Assembly (NCBI RefSeq): GCF_027579695.1
Contig: NC_083570.1
Coordinates: 10,407,051 to 10,471,050, forward strand
Reading direction: 5' to 3'
DNA length: 64,000 nt
Source: Neoarius graeffei
Taxonomy: Eukaryota; Chordata; Actinopteri; Siluriformes; Ariidae
Shown: positions 43,651-54,550 of the stretch, piece after piece
Layout: the number at the start of each line of letters is the position of its first letter
Position numbering within the stretch: position 1 is the first letter of the stretch
Translations under genes and position numbers: made by a program
Notes under the pieces: model-generated
The model's input: only the letters and a program-made list of their open reading frames with translations
Databases searched by the model: none
What the model was told of the DNA's origin: nothing

Positions 43651-44014
43651 ACACTTCCACAAACATGTGTTGTGAAGATCAGACTTTGATAGATCCCTGT
43701 TCTTTAAATAAAACAGGGTGCCCACTCACACCTGATTGTCATCCCACTGATTGAAAACACCTGACTCTAATTTCACCTTCAAATTAACTGCTAATCCTAG
43801 GGGTTCACATACTTTTGCCGCTCACAGATATGTAATATTGGATCATTTTCCTCAATAAGTAAATTACCAAGTATAATATTTTTGTCTCATTTGTTTAAGT
43901 GGGTTCTCTTTATCTACTTTTAGGACTTGTGTGGAAATCTGATGATGTTTTCAGTCATATTTATGCAGAAATATAGAAAATTGTAAAGGGTTCACAAACT
44001 TTCAAGCAGTACTG

Positions 44015-44410
44015 TAGGCTACCTGTAGTGTCTATAGGTCCAAAAAGCTTCACTAATCTTTTTCCCATTATTCAACATCAGTAGTAAACATACATTCTGT
44101 ATTTACAATGGCATAGCTGCCAACTACTACGAATAAATCGTATTTATTACGATTTGTCGTTTTGATTACGAAAATACGAATTTACTACAATAAAATACGA
44201 TTTTGCCAATTTTCATGGGTCATTTTCAAAGTCTATCACCGGTGGGATTCGTATTTGATAAAACACCGCTTCGTTCCAAGCGGCAGATACTACGCCAAAT
44301 TTCATTGGCTATTGCTTGTTCTCTCAGCCAATCAATGATGCTATAGACCCCTTCGCAGTAAACGTCATTCTTACGTAAGCGGAAATTGCGCGCGCAGCCT
44401 GGACTCAAAA
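44015..44410. other. No recognised gene; left edge of a THAP-bearing unit
   Basis: 44341-44360 (GCTATAGACCCCTTC) resembles the left edge of the THAP unit at 38219 (GCTATAGAGAGCGTG). No gene seen. Confidence 0.4.
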
Positions 44411-44416
44411 AAGCCT

Positions 44417-44600
44417 AGTTGTTGTGTTGTCGGGTGTCAGAATCGTAGCAGTGATGGGGTTAAAATGTACAGAATTCCAGCAGGATCTCACCCATTCCAA
44501 AAAAATCGCCGACGTCTATGACTACAAGCCATCAAACGTGTAGACTGGGATGAAAGCACTATCAAAAATGTGTGGGTTTGCAGCGCCCACTTCATCACAG
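44417..44600 (+). pseudogene. THAP-domain exon with premature stop
   Basis: Too short and broken for a long ORF. The frame reads SCCVVGCQNRSS (zinc ligands CxxxxC), VKMYRIPAG (F to I in the FP position), RRRL, then TGA at 44519-44521 where the invariant tryptophan or a neighbour is expected, then LQAIKRVDW and VWVCSAHFITG with the CxxH pair. It ends at a GTATGA donor in phase 1, the same intron position as the THAP exon at 38357-38534. The stop makes it a relic. A THAP first exon, probably of a transposon. Confidence 0.75.
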
Positions 44601-44750
44601 GTATGATCAGGCTATTTATTAAATCTTTCTTTTTTATTCTTTCTAGTCTTTGTTTATTGATGTAGCAAAATACTTTGGTAACGTTTGTCTGATTAGCTGG
44701 GTCATAGTTACACAATGTAATGAATATTGTTAGCATGTTAACTTAGCTTT

Positions 44751-46030
44751 GGCCAAACAAAATAATGTGTTTCCGGTTACCCGACCGACCCTGTAAAAAC
44801 ACTGCGACCCTTCAACTGCTTATGACCATGATAAACAAACTATTTCTCGCGCCCAACCCTACCTGCTTGGCAGCCACCTGGCGAGTCAAACGAGAACCGC
44901 TAGGGCGTGTCATATAAACCACTCGGTATTTGCTGAAAGACACGAGGCCCGTCAGGAGTAAATTGGAGAGGCTGGGACCTCCCCTGCCTGAGTTACGAGC
45001 GTCCAAAGTCGGGCAGGAGCCGCCGATAGAAAAACGAAACTAAAGCCGAGCACCGTGGCTCTTCGTCCCGAGGCGCGGGGCTAGCCCGCCCTGCCCGCGC
45101 TGGTTCTTTGTGGGCAGGGCAGAGGTCTCATGCGGGGAAAATAATTTAGTGTGGATATGGCTAGATAGTGATTGAAATAATGCATACATCACAAAGAACT
45201 GTTTGCTCAGGGTATAAATCAGGTATTCAACACGTCCAATGCTATTCTATACTCAACTTAAGATATCTGAATTGATGATAAATCTGAAATTGCAGGAGTT
45301 TGTGTCAGTGAAATGATACATTCCTTGATTTCCTCCTGATTTAAACCTTAGAGCAAATATCATGGACTAACAGGGCTGAAAAATGAAAGCATTTGCATTT
45401 ATTTTGCAACACAATTTACAAACACAGAATAGGAAACTTAAATATAGGAAATTTTAGTTTCTTTATTTGAAAAGAAAATGGCACGGAGCAGCTGTATTCA
45501 TTAGAACAATATAAGTGAACATTGCTTTCATAGACAGAATAAGAAAAAAACATGAAGCAAATATAACGTCATTAAGGCCGAGATGTTAGGCATGCACCCA
45601 ATTTTGATAAACACACAAGAAATCAGTTTTAAGCATGAAAGTCCCCACTAGTATATAAAAATATATTTTGGAAATGTTCAGAACTGAAGGGATAGATCTA
45701 GGTACTGGACCACAACCACCACTCTGGCCACCACCAAATAGATCATCCACCAAAACATTCCCATTTTACCTGGAAAATGAAAGTATGCCATCATTATTAG
45801 AACAATTTATATACAAGTGCATCCTTATATCATCAACGATATCTGATGACTAGGTTTAGTTTTGAACGAGTATTTTGCAAAAAAAAAAGTTTTCAAAGGA
45901 AACTTCTCACTTTTTCCTGCCTACCCTAGAAAATTTGTTGTAAACTTTTGGGATAAACACATTTTTTTTTTTTCCCTACCTACCTACCCTATTTTGAAAA
46001 CCCAGGAAACACACATTATTTTGTTTGGCC
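44751..46030. mobile_element. 1.28-kb TIR element
   Basis: GGCCAAACAAAATAATGTGT at the left recurs inverted at 46009-46030 (ACACATTATTTTGTTTGGCC). TTT borders both sides and could be a 3-bp duplication. No transposase was found. The left half is unusually GC-rich (44800-45130) for this window. Confidence 0.75.
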
Positions 46031-46911
46031 TTTGCATGCAATTTTGTTTGTAGGAGAGGTCTCACTTGACTCAAGCAGTCCAGATTTTGTGCCATCATTA
46101 TTTGTGTATGCCTAAAATCATAATTTTAAAGCAAGGATGGAAAGGTAAAATTGTGTGCCCTCACTCTAAATGCCAACTTGCGTTGACTGCTCTAACCTAG
46201 CTCCCGCTCAGTTTTGATTTGTAGTCATGTGAAGAAGCAAGTTGAAATTGACACTTTTTTGAGCTGTTTCACTTAGTATTTTTAGCTACTGTAATTTGCT
46301 TTGGGCTCAGCTTGTTTTTTATCTTTGAAGTGCCATATTCATTGCCAATTTTCACATTTTGTTGTATATTTAATTTTGATGACAAAGTTCATAATATTTT
46401 TTTGTATCAACTTTCACTGATGTAATATTCTTAATTCATTTTTGTTTGTGACTAATGAATGAATGGTGTTAGATATTGCCAAGTTTGTGGTGCAATAACA
46501 TCAACTGTTGACTGAGTAAGCTCTGGTCTATATCTCTAATGTGTACTTTGTCAAAAGTTATATCTGCTAATTGCATTGTTTGAAGTTTTTGCCTGATTCA
46601 CTGACTATTTTCATGCATTGTTGAAAAGAACTTTGCAAATTAATGTAAGATGATAGTTTAGTTTGTAGAATAAATTTTGTCAAACTATTTTGTTTGTGTG
46701 ATTTTTTTTTTTTTTCAGGGTAGTTTTGCTAGAAAGCTTTGGTGGCGGGGGGCAAAGCCCCCCGACCCCCCACCAAGACTCAGTACCCAACCTTGTATTA
46801 CTATTTACAATTTCGGAATGTTGGCAGCTATGAAATTGGTTTCTCGGACCACCATTTCACCGTAGCACAAGACCTTCCTCTTCTTACGGTACGTCTGTGT
46901 GTGTGTTCTAG
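46031..46911. other. AT-rich sequence and a GC-rich hairpin; no exon found
   Basis: Before the first recognised CFAP206 exon. At 46740-46785 GGTGGCGGGGGGC pairs with GCCCCCCGACC and CCCCCCACC: a strong hairpin, typical of a transposon end. No upstream CFAP206 exon could be recognised. Confidence 0.45.
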
Positions 46912-49900
46912 CCGCACTGCAGAGTGTGTTCCCTCCATCAGAGCTGGCCGCCTTCATGTCTCTGCTCAGGCGTGATAAAGAACAGCAGCTGAATGAGCTC
47001 ACCATGATCGTCACCGGGATTCGCCTCTTCAACAAGGACAGCGGGAAAGGAGGAGAGAGCATCGAGGACCGTGAGTGCATCTCACCTCGCGTTCTAATTA
47101 ACGCTCGCCATCGTGATTCATTTTATAACAGCAGCTCTGACAGTCATGCAGATTTACATTAACATGCTCGTTTTGGTACGTTAACATTCAGTTAAATGAC
47201 GGGATGCTCTACGTAAACCAAATTGAAAATCACTGAACAGTTCTTGAAGGTAAGGAGACATTTATTCAACTTTCGCTCATCTTCAGGACAGAAGAGTTTA
47301 CGATTATGTTTTTTGACGTTCATTAACCGCAAAGGCAGGAATGTGAGTGAGAACGGGAACTCACTTGTTTCCCACAAGTTCAAAAATGTAAATAGAAATG
47401 GATAGAAAGTATGGCGAATTGTTCTGTAAGACATTTATTGATGTAATCGTCAATAAATTGCTGTGGTGTAAGACAGAAGGGAACAGTCAGGGCCTTCTCG
47501 GCGTTCAGAGAAGCCTAAACGTATCAGCATTTCAAATGTTATGTTTAATTTCTTTCATAATTTCATTATAATTATTCTCTCTTAATTCTGATTTGGCCTC
47601 ATTTTCTATCACATTTGCTTCAGAAGTGAAAGGGTTACTGTCCTGAAAACATTAAAATCGAGTTCTCCAATGAGATTTTGTTTGTTGTGTCTAGGCTGAG
47701 AACAGTTCAGAGCTGCTCACTCATTGGTTAGGACTTCATTGCTGGGACAGAAGGCCATGGCAGTGTATGTTTATGTAGGAAGTGACAGATGAATCAATTA
47801 ACCAATCAGATTTTGATTTATAGTTGGAGGGACTAAAAATGTATCACCCTCAGCCTTCTTGAAGGCCAATGCAAGCTTAACTGTGAGTCGGCGCAGCAGT
47901 GAAGTCACCTTCCAGCCAGTATAGCGTTCATCAGTAGTGTTAGCGAATGCTAATAAAGCAGTCAAGCCAGTGCTATCTATCGAGAGCTACAGGCTAACAA
48001 CCGAGAAACTAAGATTTCTGTCTCCAGACTCTTCTTCCACGCTGCACGCTTGCTACAGTATTTTTCACTCAGACTTAAGTGTAATTTACTTTGTTACTTT
48101 TAAAATCAACATCGACAGCTACACACAACGGAGCGACCTGGCAGCCTGCCACTAATCCCTTACAAAATCTTTTGCCCTGTTGCTTTTTTGGTGTGTTTGG
48201 TTAAGTTTTGGCTGAGCTCAAGTCCTATGTCTAATAGTAGGGGAGAGTGGGGTAAGATGAGCCAGGGGGTAAGATGAGCCACCCCCTGTTTCTAAGAAAC
48301 AGTAAACAAATGTGACCATGTGACCACATTCAAAGGGGGCGGGACCATTTACTTACACTTGTGGAGAGGAGCACCACATGTCAAACTAGGTGAGGGAGAT
48401 ATTTATAAAAATGTGTTTTTGTGCTTTCTAAGTCAATTCCATGTTTGTCCACAGTGAAGATGATTTAGAGAAGACAAAAGTAGAATAATATTTAGACACA
48501 TTAGGGTTAAGTTAGTGGCTTTCTAAGCTATGATATGAATGCTAATAAAAATAATTTTGATTAGCCTAATCCCCTTTATTAGCATTTTTCTACAAAATGG
48601 TGGCCACGGGGTAAGATGAGCCATTAGATATGGGGCAAGTTGAGCCACTGGCTCAACTTACCCCATTGGTGGCTGAGCTTACCCAATATGGATGACACTT
48701 AAGTTTTCATATTTACTGGTCATATATGACAACAACAACAACAAATAAATAATATGTTAATATAAATAATGTGTTTAAAAGGTTTTTAATAAATAAAATA
48801 ATGCCCTCTGTTATTACAGGTGTGCATGATGCCACACTCATACAAAAGAAAAACAGACAGGGCCGCACAATCCCGTGCAGTTTTGGAGAGAGCCGCAGAG
48901 GAAGTCAGGAAAGGCAGGCCTATTCGGGCTGTGGCGAGGGATATGCATTTGGACAGGATGACTCTGACTAGGTTCATTGAAAAGATAAAGAATGGAGAGG
49001 TAGAGACCAAGTTGGTGAAAGTGCATTACTTCATTGGCCAGATAATCAAATTGGATGTCTTCGAAATAGAGGCAAGATTTCTCAAAAGAAGCCGGTCATG
49101 CCATGGCTCTGCAAGAAAGCCAACCTTTGTCTTCAAAGAGAAAGATGAGGCTGTCCTGTCAAGACAGGATATTGTGAAAAAATTGCCCCGCCCCTTTACT
49201 GTTGGGGGGACAGCACGGAGGGAGAGGCAAATGGTGTTCCCTTGCAATTTGAATGCTTGGAACATTGAATAATGATGAAATGATTGATGGAATGATTGCT
49301 GCATGTTTTAGCAATGTTTTAACCTACTGAAAGAAATAAGATTTTTTGGCACTGCTCTACTGTTTTAGTAATTTCTATAATATAGTATATCTCTCATTCC
49401 CTCTCTAACCATCCCTCTTTCTATCTATCTACGCATATCTCTCTCTCTGTCCATCTATCTATCCCTCCCTATCCCATCTCGTTCTATCACCTCTCTCTTC
49501 ATCTCCCTTTCTCTATGCAACGGCCCTATCCCCCACTTGCTTGACTTGACTTGATTCATTGATTGCACTTCAAATAATAAAAGCTGTTTACTTTGTTAAC
49601 CTAACATGTTTTGTGTTGGCTCAATTTACCCCACACAGTGGCTCATCTTACCCCGTGCATGGGGTAAGTTGAGCCACTTGACATTTTTTTTTCAAGAGGT
49701 AATATCACTCTAACCATAAGAGCTTATCAATTATTTTTTGCTCAGATAGTAACAGTACACTTTGAAATTTGGTATGGTGTGTAGACTGGAAGCAAAAATG
49801 GCTTTAAAATGTAGTTATGATGAAAAATGTAAAAAGTGGCTCATCTTACCTCGCTCTCCCCTAATAGTTTGCCGCAGGTCTAAGAGGAACTCGGTCAGGT

Positions 49901-52900
49901 TTATGCATTTTTGTGACACACTGTACATTTATAATTACTGTAGGATTTAATTTAATTATTGTAACAAATGTTCAGAAATCCACACATATTGACAGAATAC
50001 AGGCTTGTAAGAAACTGTACATGTTTATAGAGCAAGGTTTTTTTGAAGTAATCGTGGTAATGTCTTCTGTGTTACATTGTTGATGTGCAATCCTGGTCGT
50101 CGTGGCTCTCTCGTGAAGTGCTGGCCGTCCTGAACGAGGCTCTTCCTGCTGTCAGCACAGATATAGAGCGTGAACTGGAAGGGACGCAACGTTTGGCTTG
50201 GCGCTACACCACTCTGCTGGAGAGACGCTCTGAATCCGACACTGACGCCGAGCTAAACAGGGACCTGCTCACACAGGCCCTGTACAATGTACGCCAACAT
50301 GAAGCCTTCCTCAAAATCATACTGGTGAGTTACAGAGACATCTAAATGTTCAAGCCAACGATTAGAATAAAAGTTATTGGAAAACATTTAAATTTCGGTT
50401 ACTATTTTATTCTTATTATGGCTAACTTTCGCTAATAATCATTAAGAGTAAAAGTCACGTAACGTAATAAAACGTAGTTCATTTGTCTCCACCAGGCGGA
50501 TGTGATCACATGTGCAAAGCAAGTGGAGGCTCTTCACACTGACCTCATGTCGAGGATGAAGGTGCTGAAGGCCACAGTTCACGCCAAAACTGCCGTACCA
50601 ACCTCCCAAGTGTTCGTAAGTGTTCCTTTGCTCTGTCAAAAACTCTTTGCTAGCATCATTTTCAGTCTGATAATTTTAAATCCCTCCCATTAGCCTCATT
50701 TCACAGCGTTGGCCAGGCTGTGGGCGGGGCTTCAGGATGAGATGGTCTTGTTGAACATGCTCCGGAGCATGGCGCTCAGCCTGAGGCCGTTCCTCTCGGC
50801 TCAGTCGCAACTTCTCGAGAACGTTCAGTTGGATCAGATGCTCCGCGGTGAAACCGTCAAATCTGACGCAGAGAGAGCTGCTGAGAGCTCAGGTACGTTC
50901 TGACATCACGAGCTTTTTATTCATTACAGAACAGCATCTTGTTAGTGGGCAGCTTGTTATGTCCAAGAAGTGTAGCATAAACTCCTCTGGCCTGAAGACA
51001 TCGGAAAAAACTTGAGCATTACAGCTTTACGTCTTTGAGCGAGCGCATTTCATTTCTACATTATCACTCATCATGTGTAGTGTGTAGTGTAGCACTCATT
51101 TTCTCTTTTTCAGAGGAGCGGCTTGATCCAGAGGAGATGAAATCGTCCGAGTGGATTCTGCCCGAGACCACGGCGAACTTTGAGCAGCTCTTCCTGCAGT
51201 ACAGGGGTGTGTGTGGATACACTCTTGTCGAGAAGAACGGCCTCTTGCTCCCAGGTTCATAGTGAAGCTTTTCTTTCTCCAGTTTTACACTCTGCTTTTT
51301 TTAGAGTCCGAATATTAGAGCGTTCATACTAGACAGTGTTTAGACCAAGACGTATTCAGCTCCCCAAAAGAAACAAATTTGTGATGTAAAGTGACACTAC
51401 AGCATTAAAACACTGAAAGTGAAACATCTCTGGCTGAAGCTCCTCGTTCTTCAGTCATTAATTCGACCTACTTTGTTTGTTTCCATATTTGCTTTTGGTG
51501 TTCGACGAAATCTTTTTCAGGGAAGGCCTTCCTTATTTCAGCAAGACCGCTTTCTGCACATATTAAAACTGCATGGCTCTGTAGGAAAAGAGTCCAGGTG
51601 CTAAACTGGCCTGCTGCAGTCCAGATCTGTCTCCCATGTAAAACAGTTGGTGCATTATGAAGCGCAAAACACGACAAAGGAGACTCCGAACTCTTGAGCA
51701 ACTGAAATTGTACGTCAGGCAAGAATGGGACAACGTTTCTCTTTCAAAACTACAGCGGTTGGTCTCCTCAGTTCCCAAACATTGATAGAGTTTCGTTAAA
51801 ATTAGAGGTGATACACAGTGGTAAACACGCCCTTGTCCCAACTTTTTTGAAATGTGTTGCTGACATCAAATTCAAAATGAGCATAGATTTTTCAAAAAAC
51901 AATAAAATTTCTCAGTTTCAGCATTTGATATGTTGGCTTTGTACTATTTTCAATGAAATACATGGTTTCCATGATTTCCAAATTGTCATATTTTGTTTTT
52001 ATTTATGTTTTACACAGTGTCCCAACTTTTTTGGAATTAGGGTTGTAATTAAACCGACTTTTAAATATAATTAATAAAGGACACGCTTTAAGGCAAGACG
52101 TCCATATTTCTGAAGCTCAGTCTGCTGCTGTTCCTTTCCAAAGGCAATCCGAACATCGGCATCCTGAAGCACAGGGAGAAATATTACAGCTTCAGCTCCA
52201 AGCAGGCTGCGTATCAGTTCGCCTCAAACGCAGACGAGTACATCGAACTGATCGCGGAAAGAGCGAAGAGATCTCCGGAGCTGATCCAGCTGCTCGAGCT
52301 TCATCAGCAGTTTGCCAGCGTCACTCCGTACTCTCAGGTATCATGGACGTGTGACTTACTTGCATCTTCTCCTTCACATACTTGACCTACTCGCTGATCT
52401 CCACCACAAACTCCATTCCCCATGAACGCTCTTAGCCTACAAATATGGCTGATCCAGCACCTACATACTGATCCAACACAATCAGTTGCGGCGTATGAAG
52501 ACTCCACACACACTCTGCACATTAAAACTGCTCAACTGCAATCCCATCCTTGTCCATCTCATCTGTGAGCCTGAGAGTGACAGGAAAATAATCAACAACA
52601 ATGCGGTGAGCCAGTGCAAAGCAGCGTTTCTTAGAAAGTTTGTCTTCACAGATGCAGTCAGGTGAGAAATTGTTGGTGAAACCCATCAGCAAAAGTGAAA
52701 GCAGCACACAGACGGACACACACCTGCTGGAGAGCAACATCGTCAGATCTTACGAGTGGAACGAGTGGGAGCTGAGACGGAAAGCCATCAAACTGGTAAG
52801 CAGCTCCACCTGAAATACACTGGCATGATTAGATTACGCTCAAGCTGTCCGAAAAGCCCTGAAACAAGTTTAACACGTTATTTTGTTGAATGCACTCCAA

Positions 52901-53123
52901 GGCGAACCTGCGCCATAAGGTAACCCACTCGACGCAGACTGACCTGAGCCACATGAGGAGACACAACACCACGCAGACGTTCCTTCCAAAAGAAGCCGCC
53001 TGCCAGACGAAGAGAGACGGACAGAGTAACGTACCGAGACCTCAAGTCTACCTGGCTGGGCTGAGAGGAGGACCAACCACTCCCATGACCAAACTCGATT
53101 TAACTCCAGATGTGCATGAATAG
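46912..53123 (+). CDS. cfap206: CFAP206, C-terminal eight exons (cilia and flagella associated protein 206)
   Basis: Axonemal protein of motile cilia and flagella; FAP206 docks radial spoke RS2 and a dynein to the doublet microtubule. Exons: 46912-47070 (159 nt), 50119-50324 (206), 50496-50615 (120), 50694-50892 (199), 51114-51254 (141), 52144-52337 (194), 52652-52795 (144), 52902-53123 (222, stop TAG). All join in phase with GT-AG borders. Family-diagnostic blocks: LNELTMIVTGIRLFNKD, YNVRQHEAFLKIIL, TAVPTSQVF, WILPETTANFEQLFLQYRG, LKHREKYYSF, IVRSYEWNEWELRRKAIKL, KVTHSTQTDLSHM and RPQVYLAGLRGG. The match begins about residue 165 of a roughly 620-residue family; exons for the N-terminal part were not found between 34.7 and 46.9 kb. 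Introns hold a pogo-like element and a MITE. The visible part is undamaged. Confidence 0.9.
47110..47480 (+). repeat. Dispersed repeat, also at 53140-53660 and around the THAP unit
   Basis: Shares ATTGCTGTGGT and AATGGATA-(A/G)AA(A/G)-TATG(A/G)-type blocks and the TTAACATTCAGTT / CAGGACAGA(A/G)GAGTTTA sequence with 53140-53600. Located in CFAP206 intron and 3' flank respectively. Confidence 0.5.
47481..48232. other. CFAP206 intron, no recognised feature
   Basis: Unassigned intron sequence. A short patch around 47930-48160 has coding-like composition, but no domain was recognised. Confidence 0.4.
48239..49862 (+). mobile_element. Pogo-like non-autonomous DNA transposon with iterated GGGGTAAG-TGAGCC motifs
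   Basis: The ends are inverted: AGGGGAGAGTGGGGTAAGAT at the left, ATCTTACCTCGCTCTCCCCT at the right. The 6-bp direct repeat AATAGT flanks it (48233-48238, 49863-49868). Motif GGGTAAG(A/T)TGAGCCA recurs at both ends and inside (48269, 48608, 48632, 48650-48670, 49620-49680), in both orientations. A reduced transposase ORF lies at 48832-49272. It is in CFAP206 intron 1 of this window. Confidence 0.8.
48832..49272 (+). pseudogene. Pogo/jerky-like transposase fragment lacking the DDE core
   Basis: The frame MPHSYKRKTDRAAQS is a typical start of CENP-B/pogo-like fish transposases. It carries a psq-type helix-turn-helix (RPIRAVARDMHLDRMTLTRF, about residues 30-50), then jumps to a basic C-terminal-like segment (KLPRPFTVGGTARRERQMV). 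The about 250-residue DDE domain between them is missing. It stops at 49272. It may still bind the element ends. The MPHSYKRK ATG is preferred over the upstream frame start. Confidence 0.65.
51450..52047 (-). mobile_element. Non-autonomous DNA transposon, copy 2
   Basis: Inverted copy of the 39737-40435 family: GTCCCAACTTTTTTGGAATT at its right end, TTTTTCAGGGAAGGCCTTCC inside. It lies in the CFAP206 intron between exons 51114-51254 and 52144-52337. Confidence 0.75.
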
Positions 53124-54077
53124 TTAATTTGTTTGTTAGTTAGACCTAGTATTGAATGTTTGTATTGAATTGTTGCATTCTGGTTTCTGATTGGCCAGAA
53201 AATACTGATTAATTTTCTCTGAAAGTTTTGCAGGCGTATATTAATGCACTCGTTTGAATTTATGGTTTTCATCGTACCAGCTCGTTCCCAGGGATTTCTA
53301 CGATGGACGCTAGTCGTAAACCGATTTTAAAAATCATTTATATGGTGATGTTTTCGTAACTGAAGGGAGATGTTCATTTAGCATTTCTGGAAGGAGTCTC
53401 CAGTGTAACAGTCAGAGGTAAAGTTTTGTGACACCTTCAGGACAGAGGAGTTTATGCTTCGCAGTTTCTTGGTTACAAGACGATTTTTTTTTTTGTCTTA
53501 TTAACTTTAAGAGAAGGATAATAGGCAGGCTGGTGAGGGAACGACTGTTAATGTAACTATAAATGGATAAAAAAACTATGATGTGAAATTTGTAATTGTT
53601 GGCAAATTGCTGTGGTAAAAGAGGAATTGTGGGAGATGATACTTTGGTACCGAATGTCAGTCAAAGCAGCGCGCACACAATTATGAAAATGATCTTATTG
53701 GCTCTAATAATATTAAATATTATTATACATACAGGAGACTTTTTCAATGGAATAAAAATATGTGTTCTATTCCCTTCTAGTGGGTTTCATTCATTCAGTT
53801 TGGTAGCATGCAATATTGTTAGCGTATCGCTTATCATACGTGTATTACGTCACTCTACCCACTAGAGAATGAGCGTTGAATATGATTTACGATATTGCAT
53901 GGTTGTCAAGGCAACATGACGTCACACGTCGGAGACGTAAAATTTCCACGTGAGCGAGCGAGCAACTGTGACAATTTGTGAACAAACATAGCTTCTACGA
54001 TTGCTTCGTTAAATACAGAAGATTTTGAGAGAATTTTGAAAGAGAAAGACGCATTGAACACCCGGAAGGAATGTATA
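53124..54077. other. CFAP206 3' flank
   Basis: Contains the dispersed repeat 53140-53660 with the uninterrupted form of the THAP-unit target. AATAAA at 53750-53755. No gene seen. Confidence 0.45.
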
Positions 54078-54118
54078 ATAATAATAATAATAATAATAAT
54101 GATGATGATAATAATAAT
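54078..54118 (+). repeat. (AAT)n microsatellite with GAT interruption
   Basis: AAT units with three GAT units in the middle. Confidence 0.95.
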
Positions 54119-54242
54119 ATTGACTGGCTTTTTTTGTGGTCTATCAGATATATTCCATTCAGCTACTCGTCTTTGACTCATTCATTATCATGCTAGCTGA
54201 ATGGAATATATCTGATATACCACTCAACGCCAGACAATATTA
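54116..54242. mobile_element. Palindromic MITE
   Basis: Outer ends AATATTGACTGGC and GCCAGACAATATT are inverted repeats. Inside, 24 bp at 54142-54165 is the exact complement of 54194-54217 across a 28-base spacer. A foldback element about 310 bp before the TRIM-B start codon. Confidence 0.8.
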
Positions 54243-54550
54243 TTTAATTATCCTGAGGAATAACACAGCAGACTGTGAGGTTACACAAAAATAATCCACG
54301 CCAGCATGGATTTACCACTTTACCATCTTTGATTTATTAAAAAGTAGCAGGTGTATAAAATGAGATTGAAGCTTCTGCACACACACACACACACTGTCAC
54401 ACAGCCACACCCCTTTGACAGTCTGCACTCCTACTCTTTTTAAAGCTCCACCCACTCTGGCTCTGTGATATCGTATCTCACAGTGCAGCAGGACGCTCAT
54501 TTCAAAGCACACAATTCCGATCTCTACTGTATGTGTCGCTCTCTGGAAAA

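Larger units (their letters stand above)
40652..44014 (-). mobile_element. Tc1-type transposon split by an LTR-like insertion
   Basis: About 220-bp inverted ends: CAGTGGTGCTTGAAAGTTTG at the left, CAAACTTTCAAGCAGTACTG at the right. TA flanks both sides (40650-40651, 44015-44016). The transposase is divided into 43650-43393 (DNA-binding part) and 41560-40871 (catalytic part) by the insertion 41604-43353. Confidence 0.92.

Noticed and set aside
45668-46053. Missing N-terminal exons of CFAP206
   Set aside because: The ORFs here are low-complexity translations in and near a TIR element and do not resemble the CFAP206 N-terminus.
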